A stretch of 64,000 nt of DNA from Anthostomella pinea. Its lineage: Eukaryota > Ascomycota > Sordariomycetes > Xylariales > Xylariaceae. Positions 29,855 through 41,295 of this stretch are shown here, piece after piece (within the stretch, counting starts at the first letter, position 1; every line of letters begins with the position of its first letter). The DNA lies in NCBI GenBank assembly GCA_963556695.1, contig CAUWAG010000010.1, positions 4,960,001-5,024,000 on the forward strand, in the 5' to 3' direction. The notes under the pieces are model-generated. The model ran no database searches. It saw only the letters and a list, made by a program, of their open reading frames with translations, and was not told the DNA's origin. The position numbers and the translations under genes are program-made.

Positions 29855-32599
29855 TCAATCGAGAGCGTCTTCATAGAATCCATCGACAACCAAGACGAAA
29901 CCTCCGCCATTGGCACCTCCGTCACCGGCACCTCCGTCATTGGCACCTCCATTATTACCACCCCGTAGCCGACCGGCCCTTTGTCGAGGAGGGGCCGGCT
30001 GATAATGGGCCTCTTCCTCCAGTTCCTTCTGTAACCTTGCAAGCTCGAATTCATCATCATAATCGTTGTGAAGGCTCAGGGTGTTGTAATCCTCAACGTA
30101 CTCCACACCACTATAGTAATTGATCAGTAAGTTATTCATCCAGGACTTGATCATTCAGATTCCGCACGTGTCAAGGACGGCTCCCCACAACAAGGCAATA
30201 CATGTCACAAAGCACGCAAAGGGCAAACATCAGGGGGTGACTTACTCTTCCTCGTCCGCCGCATATAAAGTGCCTGCGTATCGTTCGAGCGGTGTGGGCG
30301 TAGGGTGGTACTCGATCTCGCCACTGAAGCGACCCTTACCAGGAGCAACTATCCCGTCTTCTTTCGCCGCTTTTATGACTCGATCGTCATATACGTCTTT
30401 CCACCCTGTTCGAAAGCGGAAGACTCTTCTCATAGCCAGCTGCTCTTTCTTACCCAGGAAGGAGCTTGTGCGTCCGAGGAGCCTATCTGTGTTGACTTGC
30501 ATGAACCACTTCAGACAGTGTGGCTGGGCCTCCTTGCGGTGAACCTCCCACCCGTTAATGCCGTCAAGGGCTCCAGCTTCGAGAGGACGATCGGAAATGA
30601 AGCGATTATCGGGGATTGTGACGTATCCACATGACTTGAAAGCAAGTCTTCGGAGGTGGAGCTGTTTCTTCAGATGAAGTGGCTCGATTAGGGGATCGGC
30701 TATCATTTCTTGTTGGTGCAGAGTCTCGCGGATGGTTTCACCCGGCGTGAGCATATCAATGATATGAGCCCAAGACAGCGTGGGAGGCTCCTCTACGGGC
30801 TCCGAGTCGTCGTCGACAGGCTCACCCAGGTACGTACTAATACTCCTCAATATGTTGGTTGGAAGTATCAAGCCTCGCTGTGCTATAGCGTTTCGAAGAG
30901 TCAATAGGGCGGGCGGCAAGTTGTTGCCAGCGTTCACCTGTCCGGCAATCGCTTGTGCGACAAGCACTTGGAAGGCATTCGCCTGCGCAGCGCCTGCTTG
31001 TGCAGCACCTGCCTGTGCAGCCCCTGCCTGTCCGCCGTTGTGACGATCCCGTGGAGCTCTTCCACCCCTAACGCCCTTGGGGTGCGGAGGTCCAGTGAGT
31101 GATACTGTCTCGAGCTCAAGTGACTGGAGCGAGTTTGCTGCCATTGTTCGTATGATGCGGAAGAATACGTGAGGCGCGAACCAGCAGTTCTTGAGCGACA
31201 GGTGCGTGACGAAAGGCAGAATGAGGAGGTTTTCGGGCCGCGAGTCCGAGACCCTCAAGTGTTCCTTGAGAAAGGGTGCCGGTAAGATGTGCCTGTTTCT
31301 CTGTAGTCGGCCAGGTGCCAGTTCCCCACCACAAAGCCACTCGAAATGGAGATGCTTGATGCCTTGCTGTTTACCGATGTAGTTTTGCAACAAGTTGAAG
31401 ACCTTGGGCATTGCGTCCGTAGGATAGACCTGTGATTCTTTCACTGAATCTGGACCAAGTTCTGCCACTTTTCTCCAGTCAGGGATAATCGCTAGTGACA
31501 CCTTCTCAAGGTTCGGCAGCTTGGACCAAAACTCGTCCCGGCACAACAACTCGACGTGGAAGCTAGGCAGGCTTGCGATCTTGATATTGGTCAGGTTGAC
31601 AAATGTGGTTGCGTTGTCAATGACTCCAAGCAAGTAAGACTGAATGAGAGCCTGATGGGCTGATAGATGATGCAACAACATCTGTCTTTGGGCGGCCGTG
31701 AGCATATCCGGCTGCAAACGGAGTGTCTTGGATCGAGCTTTACAACAATCGCACTCGCGTACCAGGCCACGGCGCCCTGGACGGTCTCTAGGCAATGGGC
31801 ACCGTTGGCGTCCTTCCGAGGCGAGGTCCTCCAGAGTTTTGCCCTCATTTTTAAGAAGCTTCTGGATCTCGGCAAGAACAGAATCAGGGGCGATGCCGTG
31901 AGCAAGCATCGACTGCTGAAGCCTCTCATACTGAGACGGACCATCAGAATCGAGTCGAGGTGGGGCACTTTGGTGACCTGGATTGAGGTTCGGATCACCA
32001 AACACAGCGGGCTTCTGGGACAGTGCCAACCGGTTGGTGTCGGGACCGCGGAGGTAGCCCAACCCTCCATCGCACGACAAGGCGAGCTCCTGGACACGAC
32101 TCAGGCGTCTCAAGATGCGACAGACGCCAGTCGAGTCCTCCAAGGACACGGCGATTTTCTGCAGAAGTGAGGGAGACGCTGTTCTGGGCCATCTGTACAT
32201 CCCCCATGGGCGTTTGTGCAGGACAAGGGGGTCGTCGTCGTTCGAGGCAGCAAGGTCCTCGTCGGTCAGTTCAAGCGCGAGCCCAAAGCGACGGATTGTT
32301 GTGCCGAAGACATCGAATATGGTGGTGGTTTCCATCAGCCGGTTGGTGATGTCGACAGAAGAAGATCTCACAGAGGGCGAGGGCGCGATATCCAGAGTGG
32401 TGTAAAGGTCACGACCGAAATGGACGACCAGGTTTCGAAAGAAGTCAGCGGCCAGCTTTGCATTGAATTCACGGCTGACGAGTCGCATATTCTGGACATC
32501 ACTCCGATCATCGAGGTGCACGGCGATGAGGATGAAGAGCTCAATAGGCACCTTCGCTGCTGGCCAGCCCATGCCTATGTCCAGTATCAGTGGATGCAT
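29855..32599 (-). CDS. F-box protein with low-complexity repeats, 869 aa, one intron
   Basis: Exon 1 is 32599-30246 and exon 2 is 30110-29855, joined over a 135-bp intron (GTAAGT..CTATAG with CTGAT 17 bases before the end). The total is exactly 870 codons. Without splicing the frame stops right at the donor (EEE then TAA), giving 785 aa. ATG 32599 is first; Met10 (32572) is an alternative. Residues 10-55 (GWPAAKVPIELFILIAVHLD.. to ..FFRNLVVHFG) are a fungal F-box, which links substrates to an SCF ubiquitin ligase through Skp1. The remainder is leucine-rich-like and helical. A middle tract repeats AGAAQ three times and the C-terminus carries GGAND/GGAGD/GGANG repeats, both from 15-base minisatellites. 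It is probably cytosolic or nuclear; target unknown. Confidence 0.82.
29908..29958. repeat. 15-bp minisatellite encoding GGA-(N/G)-(D/G)
   Basis: GGCACCTCCGTCACC-like units occur about three and a half times in tandem on the plus strand. On the coding minus strand they give the Gly/Asn/Asp repeats in exon 2 of the F-box gene. Confidence 0.75.
30985..31035. repeat. 15-bp minisatellite encoding AGAAQ
   Basis: Three tandem 15-base units close to GCAGCACCTGCCTGT, each in frame with the F-box gene, encode the AGAAQ repeats. Confidence 0.8.
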
Positions 32600-34026
32600 C
32601 GCATCGCATCACTCACCCGAATGATTTTGTTCAAGCCGAGGCCTTTGGCAGTCGGCCATTGGTGATCTGCTTGCTACTTGGCATCCTGACTCGCCTTGTT
32701 GGGCTGGGGGCTGGGACAGGGGCTGGGACGGCGGAAGGAGAAAAGGGGAGCACTTACCAGGGGTACTGGAAGCCATCATGCAATGCGCGATGCAGTACGC
32801 GAATGCTGGTTTATCTGAAGGGAGCGTCGATGTCGGATAGAATGTTTGGGGACGGGAAGCCGTCGGTCGGTGCAACCTTCCGACAAGGGACAAGGAACGA
32901 ATGAGGGGGGTTGTGATGATGGAAAAGCCTTGTCGCCAATGTCACTCTGGATCTATCGGATGCTTGAAGGTGAAGACCTGAGGCGACAATAAAGCACGGA
33001 CGAGTTAGTAGGTTGTTGTTTTTAGTGCGGGAGAAGGCCGGTGCCAGGTGCAGGTGGTTGTCAAGGGTGCGGTATCAGGTACCGCAGCAAGCAAGCCTCA
33101 GGTGAAATGGACATGCGCGTGGGTGCATGTGGTTTGGTGGAAGGTAAGTAGAAGGAGGGATCGTACGGCTTCCATTGGGATCAATATTGCGACTGGCACA
33201 TTTGAGTTGCCCAGGCAAGGGCGGTTGCGGAGGATGAGGCTCAAGCACAGGTCAGATGCTGTCGAAAATAGAAATCTCATCTTTTGAAGGTTCACCGGGA
33301 GCCGACGCTAACGAAACGCTAAAGTGTCGCGCTTTCAGGGTCGACTTCAGGGTCCTCATACCCCGGATTTTCTGCAGCGGCAGATACCGATTACATATGT
33401 ACCTAAGGTAAGGTAACTCAGGTAGAGATGTGGATCCAGTGCATGGACCCATATGGAGTATTCTGGTAACCCCACCAGATATGTTGGAGGTTACCTAATG
33501 AAGGCTGCCTGGCAACCCTTTGTTGCCCCAGGTACCTCACCACTGTAATTTATGTATTTAGATACATCTCGGATGGAATCCTTTCCATGCGACCTGTTAA
33601 TCAAGCACCACCCAGACAACTGATAGATTACAACAAGACTTGTGATTTATCAGCATCTGGGAAAGCTACCAAAAGGCACAGAGACATGGAGGGGTCAGTT
33701 CATACATGTATATCTGAGATGCATAAGGTCTGTATCACGAAGCATATGTGAGGATGAGCAAGAGTGATTCCCTGGCAGTGCTTGTGTGTGTGAGTTTATC
33801 GTACCGCTTGCTATGGACTAGATACCCGTTCAGCAGATGGAAGCATGCTACACGCCAGTGAGGCAAACAATCCCATGTGAGCAAATAACACGTACCCTAC
33901 TTGAGTTTATTGTCAGAGCCCACTTCACCTCTATCCAATACGTCGATCCCTGTATCGCTATAAAGTAGCGCAAGCAGAGGAGCACACGTCATTCTAAAGG
34001 CCAACACCCATCGTCATCATCATCTA
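32600..34026. other. Intergenic, 5' flank of the F-box gene
   Basis: No gene is recognised. It holds the TACCTAAGGTAAGGTAA-type short repeat near 33398-33417 that is common between Sordariomycete genes. Confidence 0.5.
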
Positions 34027-34237
34027 CACTGAACCCTCATAAGTCTCCGTATACCACCCGTCCTTGCAAACAACGGTATTCATCGAATCGGAATAAGCAT
34101 GGTGGAATAAGCATTGAGGTAGCGTTTTAAACCAAAGCTGCTTATACCCGTATGGTTATTCCAGTATTTCCGGATTCCCACGTGTGATCTGGAGTCTTAG
34201 TAACATGGTGCGTACGGAGACTTGTGAGGGCTGAGTG
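34027..34237 (-). mobile_element. MITE, TA-flanked, less damaged copy
   Basis: A 211-bp element starting CACTGAACCCTCATAAGTCT and ending CTTGTGAGGGCTGAGTG. It has inverted termini of about 32 bases and TA on each side (34025-34026 and 34238-34239). In reverse complement it aligns along its whole length with the element at 29146-29361. It is less AT-rich and so nearer to the original. It is non-coding and must have depended on a Tc1/mariner-type transposase supplied elsewhere. The Fot1/pogo element in this window has different TIRs and is not its source. Confidence 0.88.
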
Positions 34238-34949
34238 TAGCTGAGTCATTATTGATATGCACAGGCATGGATGGCATCGACCTCTTCAATGAGAACTAGG
34301 TTCACGTCTGGATCCGTAATACATATCAGGTCTTAGGGCATATCTTCTCATTAATGAAAGGGGGAGTAGCTATCAGGTATCGCTTTAGGATACAGAAGCA
34401 GAGAGATATGGATGGGATAATAACATCGTATTCGTTGAAAAATAAAATGTAGACAGGCAGGCACACTTAACAAACCTCGACGGACATTTTTGTGAGTATT
34501 ACAGAGAAAAATCGCAAGCAAAAAAGCGTCATAATATCGTGCAGCCCGTCGCTCCAGACGTCCACCACCCTGTTCGTTCCGTTATGACTGTCATGTACTG
34601 TGTTTCCATGCTTAGCCATGCTCGCGGGCAGGCTTCGTTATTTGCCGCAGAGTGAAAACTCTTGCGGCTGCTGGTCCTTGCGTACCATTGTGCTGTTGGT
34701 CCAAGTCTCTATAGCGTACGAGTGTGTGAATCGTTCGAGAATTAGGGGTGTGGTGTCCCGTAGGGGGGAGTACGCGGTTTGCGTGGGAGGTCCTGGTGAG
34801 AGGCTGACTGGCTCGAGACAGCCAGAAATAACAGGGCATCTCCCTGATCAACGTAATGAGGGGGCGTCGTTGACAGCCCGAAGTTGGCTCAAAGGCAGAA
34901 AGAAAGAACATTTGACAGGTGCTCAAGTCCGAGTGAAGGCCTGGTCACC
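34238..34949. other. Intergenic, 3' flank of the DUF6590 gene
   Basis: No coding region recognised; short frames only. Confidence 0.5.
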
Positions 34950-36771
34950 CTATCGCTTGGGCTTCTTCGTAGATGACCTGTGCATCTTCTTGTCCCAGCA
35001 GTCGTTGACTGCGTACCGGACATTTTCGAAATGGTCCTGCGCAATCGAGCCTATGAAGAAGACCTTGACATTGTGCTCGATGGTGATTAGCTTGGAGTAG
35101 TTGACTCGAGACTCCTTTGCGAGTTTCTCGCCTTCCGCGTAGATGCTGAGAGCCACTGGGGAGAACCCGAGAGACGGTTCGTCTCTGAGAAGTCTCGGCT
35201 TGCTTCCTGCCGCGTAGATGATGCCGTGTTTATTGGCTTTCACACCTCGCTTCCCACAGCCTCTTCGGTCGTAGGTCAAGATTGGCCTTAGCAGTCAGTA
35301 CATTGCGGAATCCTGATGCAGGCGGCAGACTTACACGCAGGTACTATGATGGCTCTCGTCTGTGGTCACTATGATGAACCTCCTAAAGCCAACATAGAAC
35401 CGTCCTGTTTGGGTCTTTAGCTCCTTGGTGTCGGAAATCGGGTCGTCCATCCCAACTTGGCCAAGAGGCTCAGCCCATAGTATCTTGAAGACCTGAGACC
35501 AGCGGTTAGCCACTCATGAATACAGGAGCACCATTCGGGGGTTGGATTTGGCCACTTACCTCACCCGGTTGAAACCTGCCTGAGTACTCTACTCTGAAGC
35601 CTGATGACAATTAGCAAGTACAAGGGACTTGGGCGGCTAGGAGCCACATACGGCTGTCCAGGAGTTCCTCGGTTCCGGGGGTCCCATGGATGTAGTTGGA
35701 ATATGATGCCGGTGCTGGCCCAGCAGATGAAGGAACTGGGGTGCCCCTGGGCGTTGTGTCATTGTCTGCCACGACAGCGGGGTCTATTTCCGGGTCAGCT
35801 CGAAGCCTTCAAAGCTTCAGTGGCGAGACTAACTTGCAGCGTACGTGCCAGGGTCGACGGTAGTGGGCCAAGCCGTAGATCCTGTGCCATATGTTGAATT
35901 TGCAGCATTTGATGATTCGCCAGACTTGCTCTGCCCTTGATACTTCTCCTTACTCCTGCGTATGGCTTCTTCGTATGCTAGGTCCTCGGCAGTATAATCG
36001 TTTCGCTCCGAGTAATACGTGTTTGGCTGCTGTCCAAGATTGACACTGGGTGACATCGATGGTGCTGTTCCGCGCCCACCACTAGACCCGAGGCTCGAGG
36101 TTTGATCTGGGACTGTGAGCCTCTCTGTATTATGGCAAGCGGTCATCCGTCATGGATACTCACATTGTGTATGTGGTTGAGCCTGATATGAGCTTGAGGG
36201 TACCGCGCTGGAGCTCATGGCCTGGCGTGGAGCGTCTTGATGATGACCATGAGTATAGTTCCCCTGTTTGCTGGCTGCGACCTCCTTGCCCTTGCCCTTC
36301 CGAGATTGCGAGTGGCCGCTATGAGTGTAGCTCGGTGAAGTGGCAGGATTGAAAGCTACGGATCACTATGTCAGTCCCAGTGCTCGCGGGATCCACGTGT
36401 TGGGCAGTCAAGCTTACTGGCAGGATCGTTGGAGGCATGTTGGCCTTGATAGTCGATAGATTGGCCTTGGCTATAAGTAGCACGACTAACACCGAGGTTG
36501 GCAACACCGTCGATTATGTGGTCAATGGGATTGATCGAGAGGTCGGAGCGAGGGACTGTCTGGTCATTTTGGGCGGGTTGGGCAGACCCGGCCCAGGAGT
36601 ACTCGAGATTGCCTTTGAATGGTTGTTCAGTACGCAGCGAGTGGAATGAGAGAGCCACGGGGACGTACCATGCCGATCTACTCGCTCGGAGTACCACTGC
36701 TTGTATTGTTCTGACCACTTATATTCGCTCCACGAGCGGGAAGGCTTTGATTTGCTCTTATACTGTTGCAT
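34950..36771 (-). CDS. DUF6590-domain protein, 478 aa, eight exons
   Basis: Exons: 36771-36669, 36612-36418, 36355-36164, 36112-35834, 35783-35652, 35600-35560, 35492-35335 and 35286-34950. The introns are 48-67 bp, mostly GTAAGT/GTATGT-type donors with AG acceptors, and the sum is exactly 479 codons. Residues 1-300 are Gln/Ser/Tyr-rich and low in structure, with a basic RKGKGKE patch (possible nuclear signal). From about 303 the fungal DUF6590 domain begins: RVEYSGRFQPGE, VFKILWAEPLG, TGRFYVGFRRFIIVTT, HHSTCVPILTYDRRG, and near the end YSKLITIEHNVKVFFIG. This domain is widespread in ascomycetes, often in many copies, and has no known function. The exon-7/8 junction rebuilds CVPILTYDRRG, strong support for the model. 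The C-terminus is basic. Confidence 0.88.
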
Positions 36772-38784
36772 TGTAACATCTTGCGGCTGTGGACTCCTAT
36801 TGGAATGCTGGAGGACAGGAGGGCGCAGCTCAGGCCATGAACGGCGGCAACGGCAGCTATCACAAGCAACTTGAGAGATGAGGCGATGCTGTGGCTGGCC
36901 CTTAAATCAGCTACCCAGGTATGCGGCTCTGTTACTGGCACGCTGTCCCGGCGTCTGCGATGTGCTGGGCAGGTATTGGTTCTGGAGGCCGGTCAGGAGT
37001 GGGACCTGGTCGCTGCACACTACGGCAAGACGTTGGGTATATAGGTATCTCTGGGGATAGTATCAACCCATCTGATTTGACGACTCAAGTGGCCCTGGGA
37101 GTCCTGTGACACACACGGCATTCGGCTAAAGGTCATTGACCTGGTCGACCCCCGGCAAAAGAGAGCTGTAGTGGTTTTGCAGCAAGAGTCATATAGAAGA
37201 GACGATGTGGGAATGCAGAGACAAACTGATCAGGGGTCATAGGCAACCTCCAATGGGCAAGGTGGAGGGCTTAGGGACGACGGTGTGCATTCCCCTTGAG
37301 TGGCAGACACACAATGGATTGGCCGCGCATCCAAGCACTCAACGCTCTCGTCGACGGTGGGTGTAACCTTGGGGTTGGAGAATGCAAGCAACAAACTTGT
37401 TCACTTGACTCTCCCCTAGGCTGATGAGGTGGTGTGTACGGTGCCTAGGTAAAGGCAGAACGGCGGCAGAAGAGAGACCGAATGTGGTTCCGCTGTCGCA
37501 AGAGACAACGGAACATACAATACCAGAAATGTCGGAGAGGGGAACGGGTGCGTTCTTATCAGAGATGTGGAAATTACAGGCTCACTCCCCTTCGCTCCCT
37601 TGCCCGTGTCCTTTGGGAGCACCACCGGGCCCCGAGTGAGTGGAAAGCAACCGGAGGCGGAGGCCCACAGGACTCTATTAGGCCTGTGGAGTGTAGGCTG
37701 TCAAGGGTCGATGTGCAAGGGTGTCCGCGGAGGAGTGCTGTGGTCGCTGGTGAGAGTGGCGAGAGTGGTGCCACAGTAGATAGAGGAAGAGGAGGCGTGC
37801 TTAAGTTCTGAACTTCTTGGGCGTCTTCTGCGCGTCCGTCGCTGCAAGCCGACCAAAGGGAACAGGAGATGACTTCTCAGACCCATCAGCCCATCAGCCG
37901 ACGACCACTTGGTATATCACCAGCCGTAAGTGGTTTAGTTAGCGATGCACCCCCATCCCATCTGGTCGGGGAACGGAGTCACTCTCTCTGTGACCCCTGC
38001 CCGGCCAGCTGCGGGTGTGGGTGTGGGTGAAGATGCGCGTAGGTGGGTGGGCCAGCAGGGAGAGGGCTTGGAGGGAAGTGGGAGAGCGCTCCGGTCCACG
38101 CGATGAGGCTCTGTCGATGTCCTGTTTCCTTCCGATTTTTGGAACAAGAGCCTGGGACTGCATAGCTCGTACATATACGCGCATGCTGACTGCTTGTACA
38201 GCTTAGCTCCTCGACAACCTGTCACTGAAATACTGGCTGGCTACTGATCGGACCCGAAGGATTTCAAGACTGCATGGTCCGTGTCGGTCAGTCAGTTCCG
38301 TAGGGCTCGTCGTGTCTGTGCTGTGCGAACGGTAGGATCCCGGGTTACTTAACACGACATAAGGTATCACCCGAAGTTGCCCTGGAAGTGGAAGGTTACT
38401 GCTTACATGTAAGAAACTGATAGGACGGAACCAGTCCGGCAGTATTGATCAGTAGGTAGGTACCAGTACAGTAAGTTACACGGGCAGTTACACCGACACC
38501 CCGACAGTGCCGACACGCTTTATCCAGCCCCTGTATCCCAGCCCTTCTGGATGCAGGGTAGAAGCCTCCAATTTTTATGGAATCTGGCATTCTAATTCTA
38601 GGGCTTCGAGCCTCAGCTTCCCACCATTACACCATTACATACTTCCTACCTACCTGACGCGCCCACCGCGTTCATCCATAGACATCAGCTCTTGGCACTG
38701 TGAATGGGCACTGCACCAAAATATTACATTTTTGCTTCTTGCTTCTGAGATGCCGCCGCCTTGCTGCCGCTTGTCAGCCTCTGG
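36772..38784. other. Divergent intergenic region
   Basis: About 2 kb of promoter space between the DUF6590 gene (leftward) and the coiled-coil gene (rightward). No coding region is recognised. The right end has CT-rich and CCTACCTACC-type runs near 38590-38655. An ATG at 38750 opens a 21-codon frame ending at 38815 that overlaps the next start. Confidence 0.5.
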
Positions 38785-40926
38785 ATGGATGCAACTCTCA
38801 AGCATACATCTGTGAATGCCGGGCTGGGCTTTGCCGTCAGCCCTCACCATGACCTACAACGTGAAGACTCCGAGCATGTCGCCGAGTTTGCAAGCCAGGT
38901 GTCCGACATGACTGCCGACAATAGCACTGTGACTTTTTCCCGCGGTACCGCGAGGGAGGAGGAGGGTTGGACCGACTCCGACGATGACTCGTCAGCCACC
39001 ACAAACAACACTCATGGCATCACGCAGCGGTCGCGAGCTCCCTTTGGCCCGCCATCCGTTCACTCTTCCGTCTTCGTGTCCAGGAGCCTGCCCCGGACCT
39101 TGGCTGCCACCATCTCTACCATCGAGCCGCGCTTGGCTCCGCGCAGCAAGTCGGCTCACAGGCTCCAAAGCCCTCCCGAGTCCCGATCACCATCCGAACA
39201 CACGCGCCGATTCAAGACTCCGCCACCGCCGCCACCGCCGCGGCCCCCGTCTCTGCCTCAAACCCGATTGGTATCAATCGCTCGTGCTAGTCCATTCGAA
39301 ACCCACTCCCCAACGCCAGACCCCACACGGCCAAGTTCTAGGTTCAGTGAAGCTGTATGGGCTCAGACCAGTACCTACGATCCCACATGGAAGCTGGCTG
39401 TAGTAAAACGGGGGCTGGAAATTTCTGAAGATGACTCGACTGATGAGCTTCCAGGTTTGGGATACGAGCAAGACGACTTCGAATATGGGAGCCTCGGTGA
39501 TGTGGACGAGGACGAGGACCATGAATATAGCGATCAACCGGGAAAGGGAAATTTGCAACGGCTGGCCGACCAATATGCGAAGCTGCGACATAGAAGAGCG
39601 GTGCTAGGTGATGTCTTCGCTAGCATCCGGTCCAAGCGGACCCAGGTCCAGGACTTGCGTCATAGGAAAGACGAGGCGGACCGCGCATTTATGGCAGCTG
39701 TGCAAGCCGTTCTGCCGCACACCCAAGCACTAGACCGACTGTTCAGGACCATGCAGACGAATCTGCTCCAGTGCCAAGAGGCAGAGCAACGCTTCGATGA
39801 CATGATAGACGACCTCCAGAATGGCGAGGCCGAACTCGAATCCGAGGAAACGAAATTCCTCATTGCCGCAGGCGCAACCAGCATAGCACTCGGTGATGAG
39901 ACGGACGATGACAGTTGCTCACAAGCTACTGGAGACATAGCGTTACGGGGCATCACTGGCGACCGCCCCCAGGTTTTTCATCCCCTGTTCGAACAGCTTC
40001 GGGAAACTGTCCGAGATCTACAACTAGCGAAGGAGCTCTTGGCGAACACCAAAATGAAAAAGATGGCCTTCGGCGCGAGGAAGTCTCAGACTCTATCTGA
40101 GGACAGCCTCGACCTGCTTCAGACTTATGGGGGTGCCGGGAAGAAGAGAGCTCTCGAATTGAGGCGCTCCGAGCTTATGACGGAAGAGGACCTGGAAGAA
40201 CTCCAGGAATACCATGACCTGGAGCAGAAGGCAATTGCAGACGTTGGGGTCTTTACGGATAGGGCCCAATATCTGGAAAGCAAATGTTTAGAGCAGGGTG
40301 TCATGCCGGAGGATAGCCCCTTTCGGCAGGGCGGTTTTGGGTGCGACCCAACTTCCAGGGACGAAATCAGCCTTGGAGCCGAACCGTCTGATAGCATCCA
40401 CTCAAGAGGTTATCCCAAGACCTTGGCCCATCCCGTATTCCCAAGCCTTCTCTCCAACCCGACGCATCTGCTCGAGAGCTTCCCCCAGACGCCAACGGAG
40501 TCTCTAAGGATGGCTGTTTCTCTACCCTCTACCTTGCCGACGAGGGAGCAGCACATCGACGATGCGGCTCGTGAAGTCAACATCCACCTGCTTCTCAGCG
40601 AGACCAGGACAGGAGACAAGAGTGACTACATCAACCGTTGGCTACTTCACAAGCTCCACTTCTCCGCCATGGAGGCTGAACTTCTGTGGTGTACTTTCCG
40701 TTCGCGGCTCAAGATCCTTGATATCGATCGTTGGCAGCAGGACGTGCTTCACTTCTGGTGGCGCGACCAGGCTGCCAACTTACCCCCCGCGCTATTCGAG
40801 AACATTTACGCGGGGCGGAGCTCAGCGTCCGTCGACCCAAAAAACGATCACCCTTCGAGAACATATTCCGACTCCGGTCAGTTGGATGGTTTGAAGCATT
40901 GGGACATCGAGGAGGCTTGGCCATGA
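38785..40926 (+). CDS. Conserved fungal coiled-coil protein, about 713 aa
   Basis: One uninterrupted frame. The first in-frame ATG is 38785. Because an out-of-frame uORF (38750-38815) covers that start, ATG 38908 (MTADNSTVTFSR, 672 aa) is a good alternative. The N-terminal third is disordered: acidic patches, SP/TP sites and a polyproline run near residue 145. The middle (about 255-345) is a strongly charged helical segment with heptad character (LADQYAKLRHRRAVL.., LDRLFRTMQTNLLQCQEAEQ), probably a coiled coil. A second helical part follows (ELRRSELMTEEDLEELQEY). The C-terminus (about 610-690) has a Trp-rich, folded-looking block ending QQDVLHFWWRDQAANLPP. No catalytic motif or signal peptide. 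Function unknown; it resembles uncharacterised Sordariomycete proteins. No intron is needed. Confidence 0.82.
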   Translation: MDATLKHTSVNAGLGFAVSPHHDLQREDSEHVAEFASQVSDMTADNSTVTFSRGTAREEEGWTDSDDDSSATTNNTHGITQRSRAPFGPPSVHSSVFVSRSLPRTLAATISTIEPRLAPRSKSAHRLQSPPESRSPSEHTRRFKTPPPPPPPRPPSLPQTRLVSIARASPFETHSPTPDPTRPSSRFSEAVWAQTSTYDPTWKLAVVKRGLEISEDDSTDELPGLGYEQDDFEYGSLGDVDEDEDHEYSDQPGKGNLQRLADQYAKLRHRRAVLGDVFASIRSKRTQVQDLRHRKDEADRAFMAAVQAVLPHTQALDRLFRTMQTNLLQCQEAEQRFDDMIDDLQNGEAELESEETKFLIAAGATSIALGDETDDDSCSQATGDIALRGITGDRPQVFHPLFEQLRETVRDLQLAKELLANTKMKKMAFGARKSQTLSEDSLDLLQTYGGAGKKRALELRRSELMTEEDLEELQEYHDLEQKAIADVGVFTDRAQYLESKCLEQGVMPEDSPFRQGGFGCDPTSRDEISLGAEPSDSIHSRGYPKTLAHPVFPSLLSNPTHLLESFPQTPTESLRMAVSLPSTLPTREQHIDDAAREVNIHLLLSETRTGDKSDYINRWLLHKLHFSAMEAELLWCTFRSRLKILDIDRWQQDVLHFWWRDQAANLPPALFENIYAGRSSASVDPKNDHPSRTYSDSGQLDGLKHWDIEEAWP

Positions 40927-41295
40927 GGCTTGCCTGTGGAGTTCCAGATTCCATGCGGCGCATCATTTGCGACGGGACCATGGTCGTAATAAAATACTCA
41001 GTCTCGTCTCATGGAGAGTTTCTTCACTTTGAGGTCCTATTTGGGAGGGGGCGTCTTTCGAACGGGCACAAAACCCCCATGTAATTTCCCTTGTCGATGC
41101 GGAACACCCACATCGGTTGGAGTCGTGCTTGGTTTATTTGCAGCAGTCTCATACGCTTTGGCACACTTATGATACCCCGGAGTTTGGAATTGTGGGAAGG
41201 CACCATCTATCATCTGATATAAACGAATACCACATCTTTCACGAGCATACCTATCCCCTTCGCTTGAACTGTTCGAGATTCATTCTACCACCTAC
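40927..41295. other. Short convergent intergenic region
   Basis: 3' flanks of the coiled-coil gene and of the small candidate gene on the opposite strand. Nothing else is seen. Confidence 0.5.

Noticed and set aside
2508..34237. The pogo element as the source of transposase for the two MITEs
   Set aside because: The terminal repeats (ACGTAGCTGAC against CACTSARCCCTC) are unrelated.
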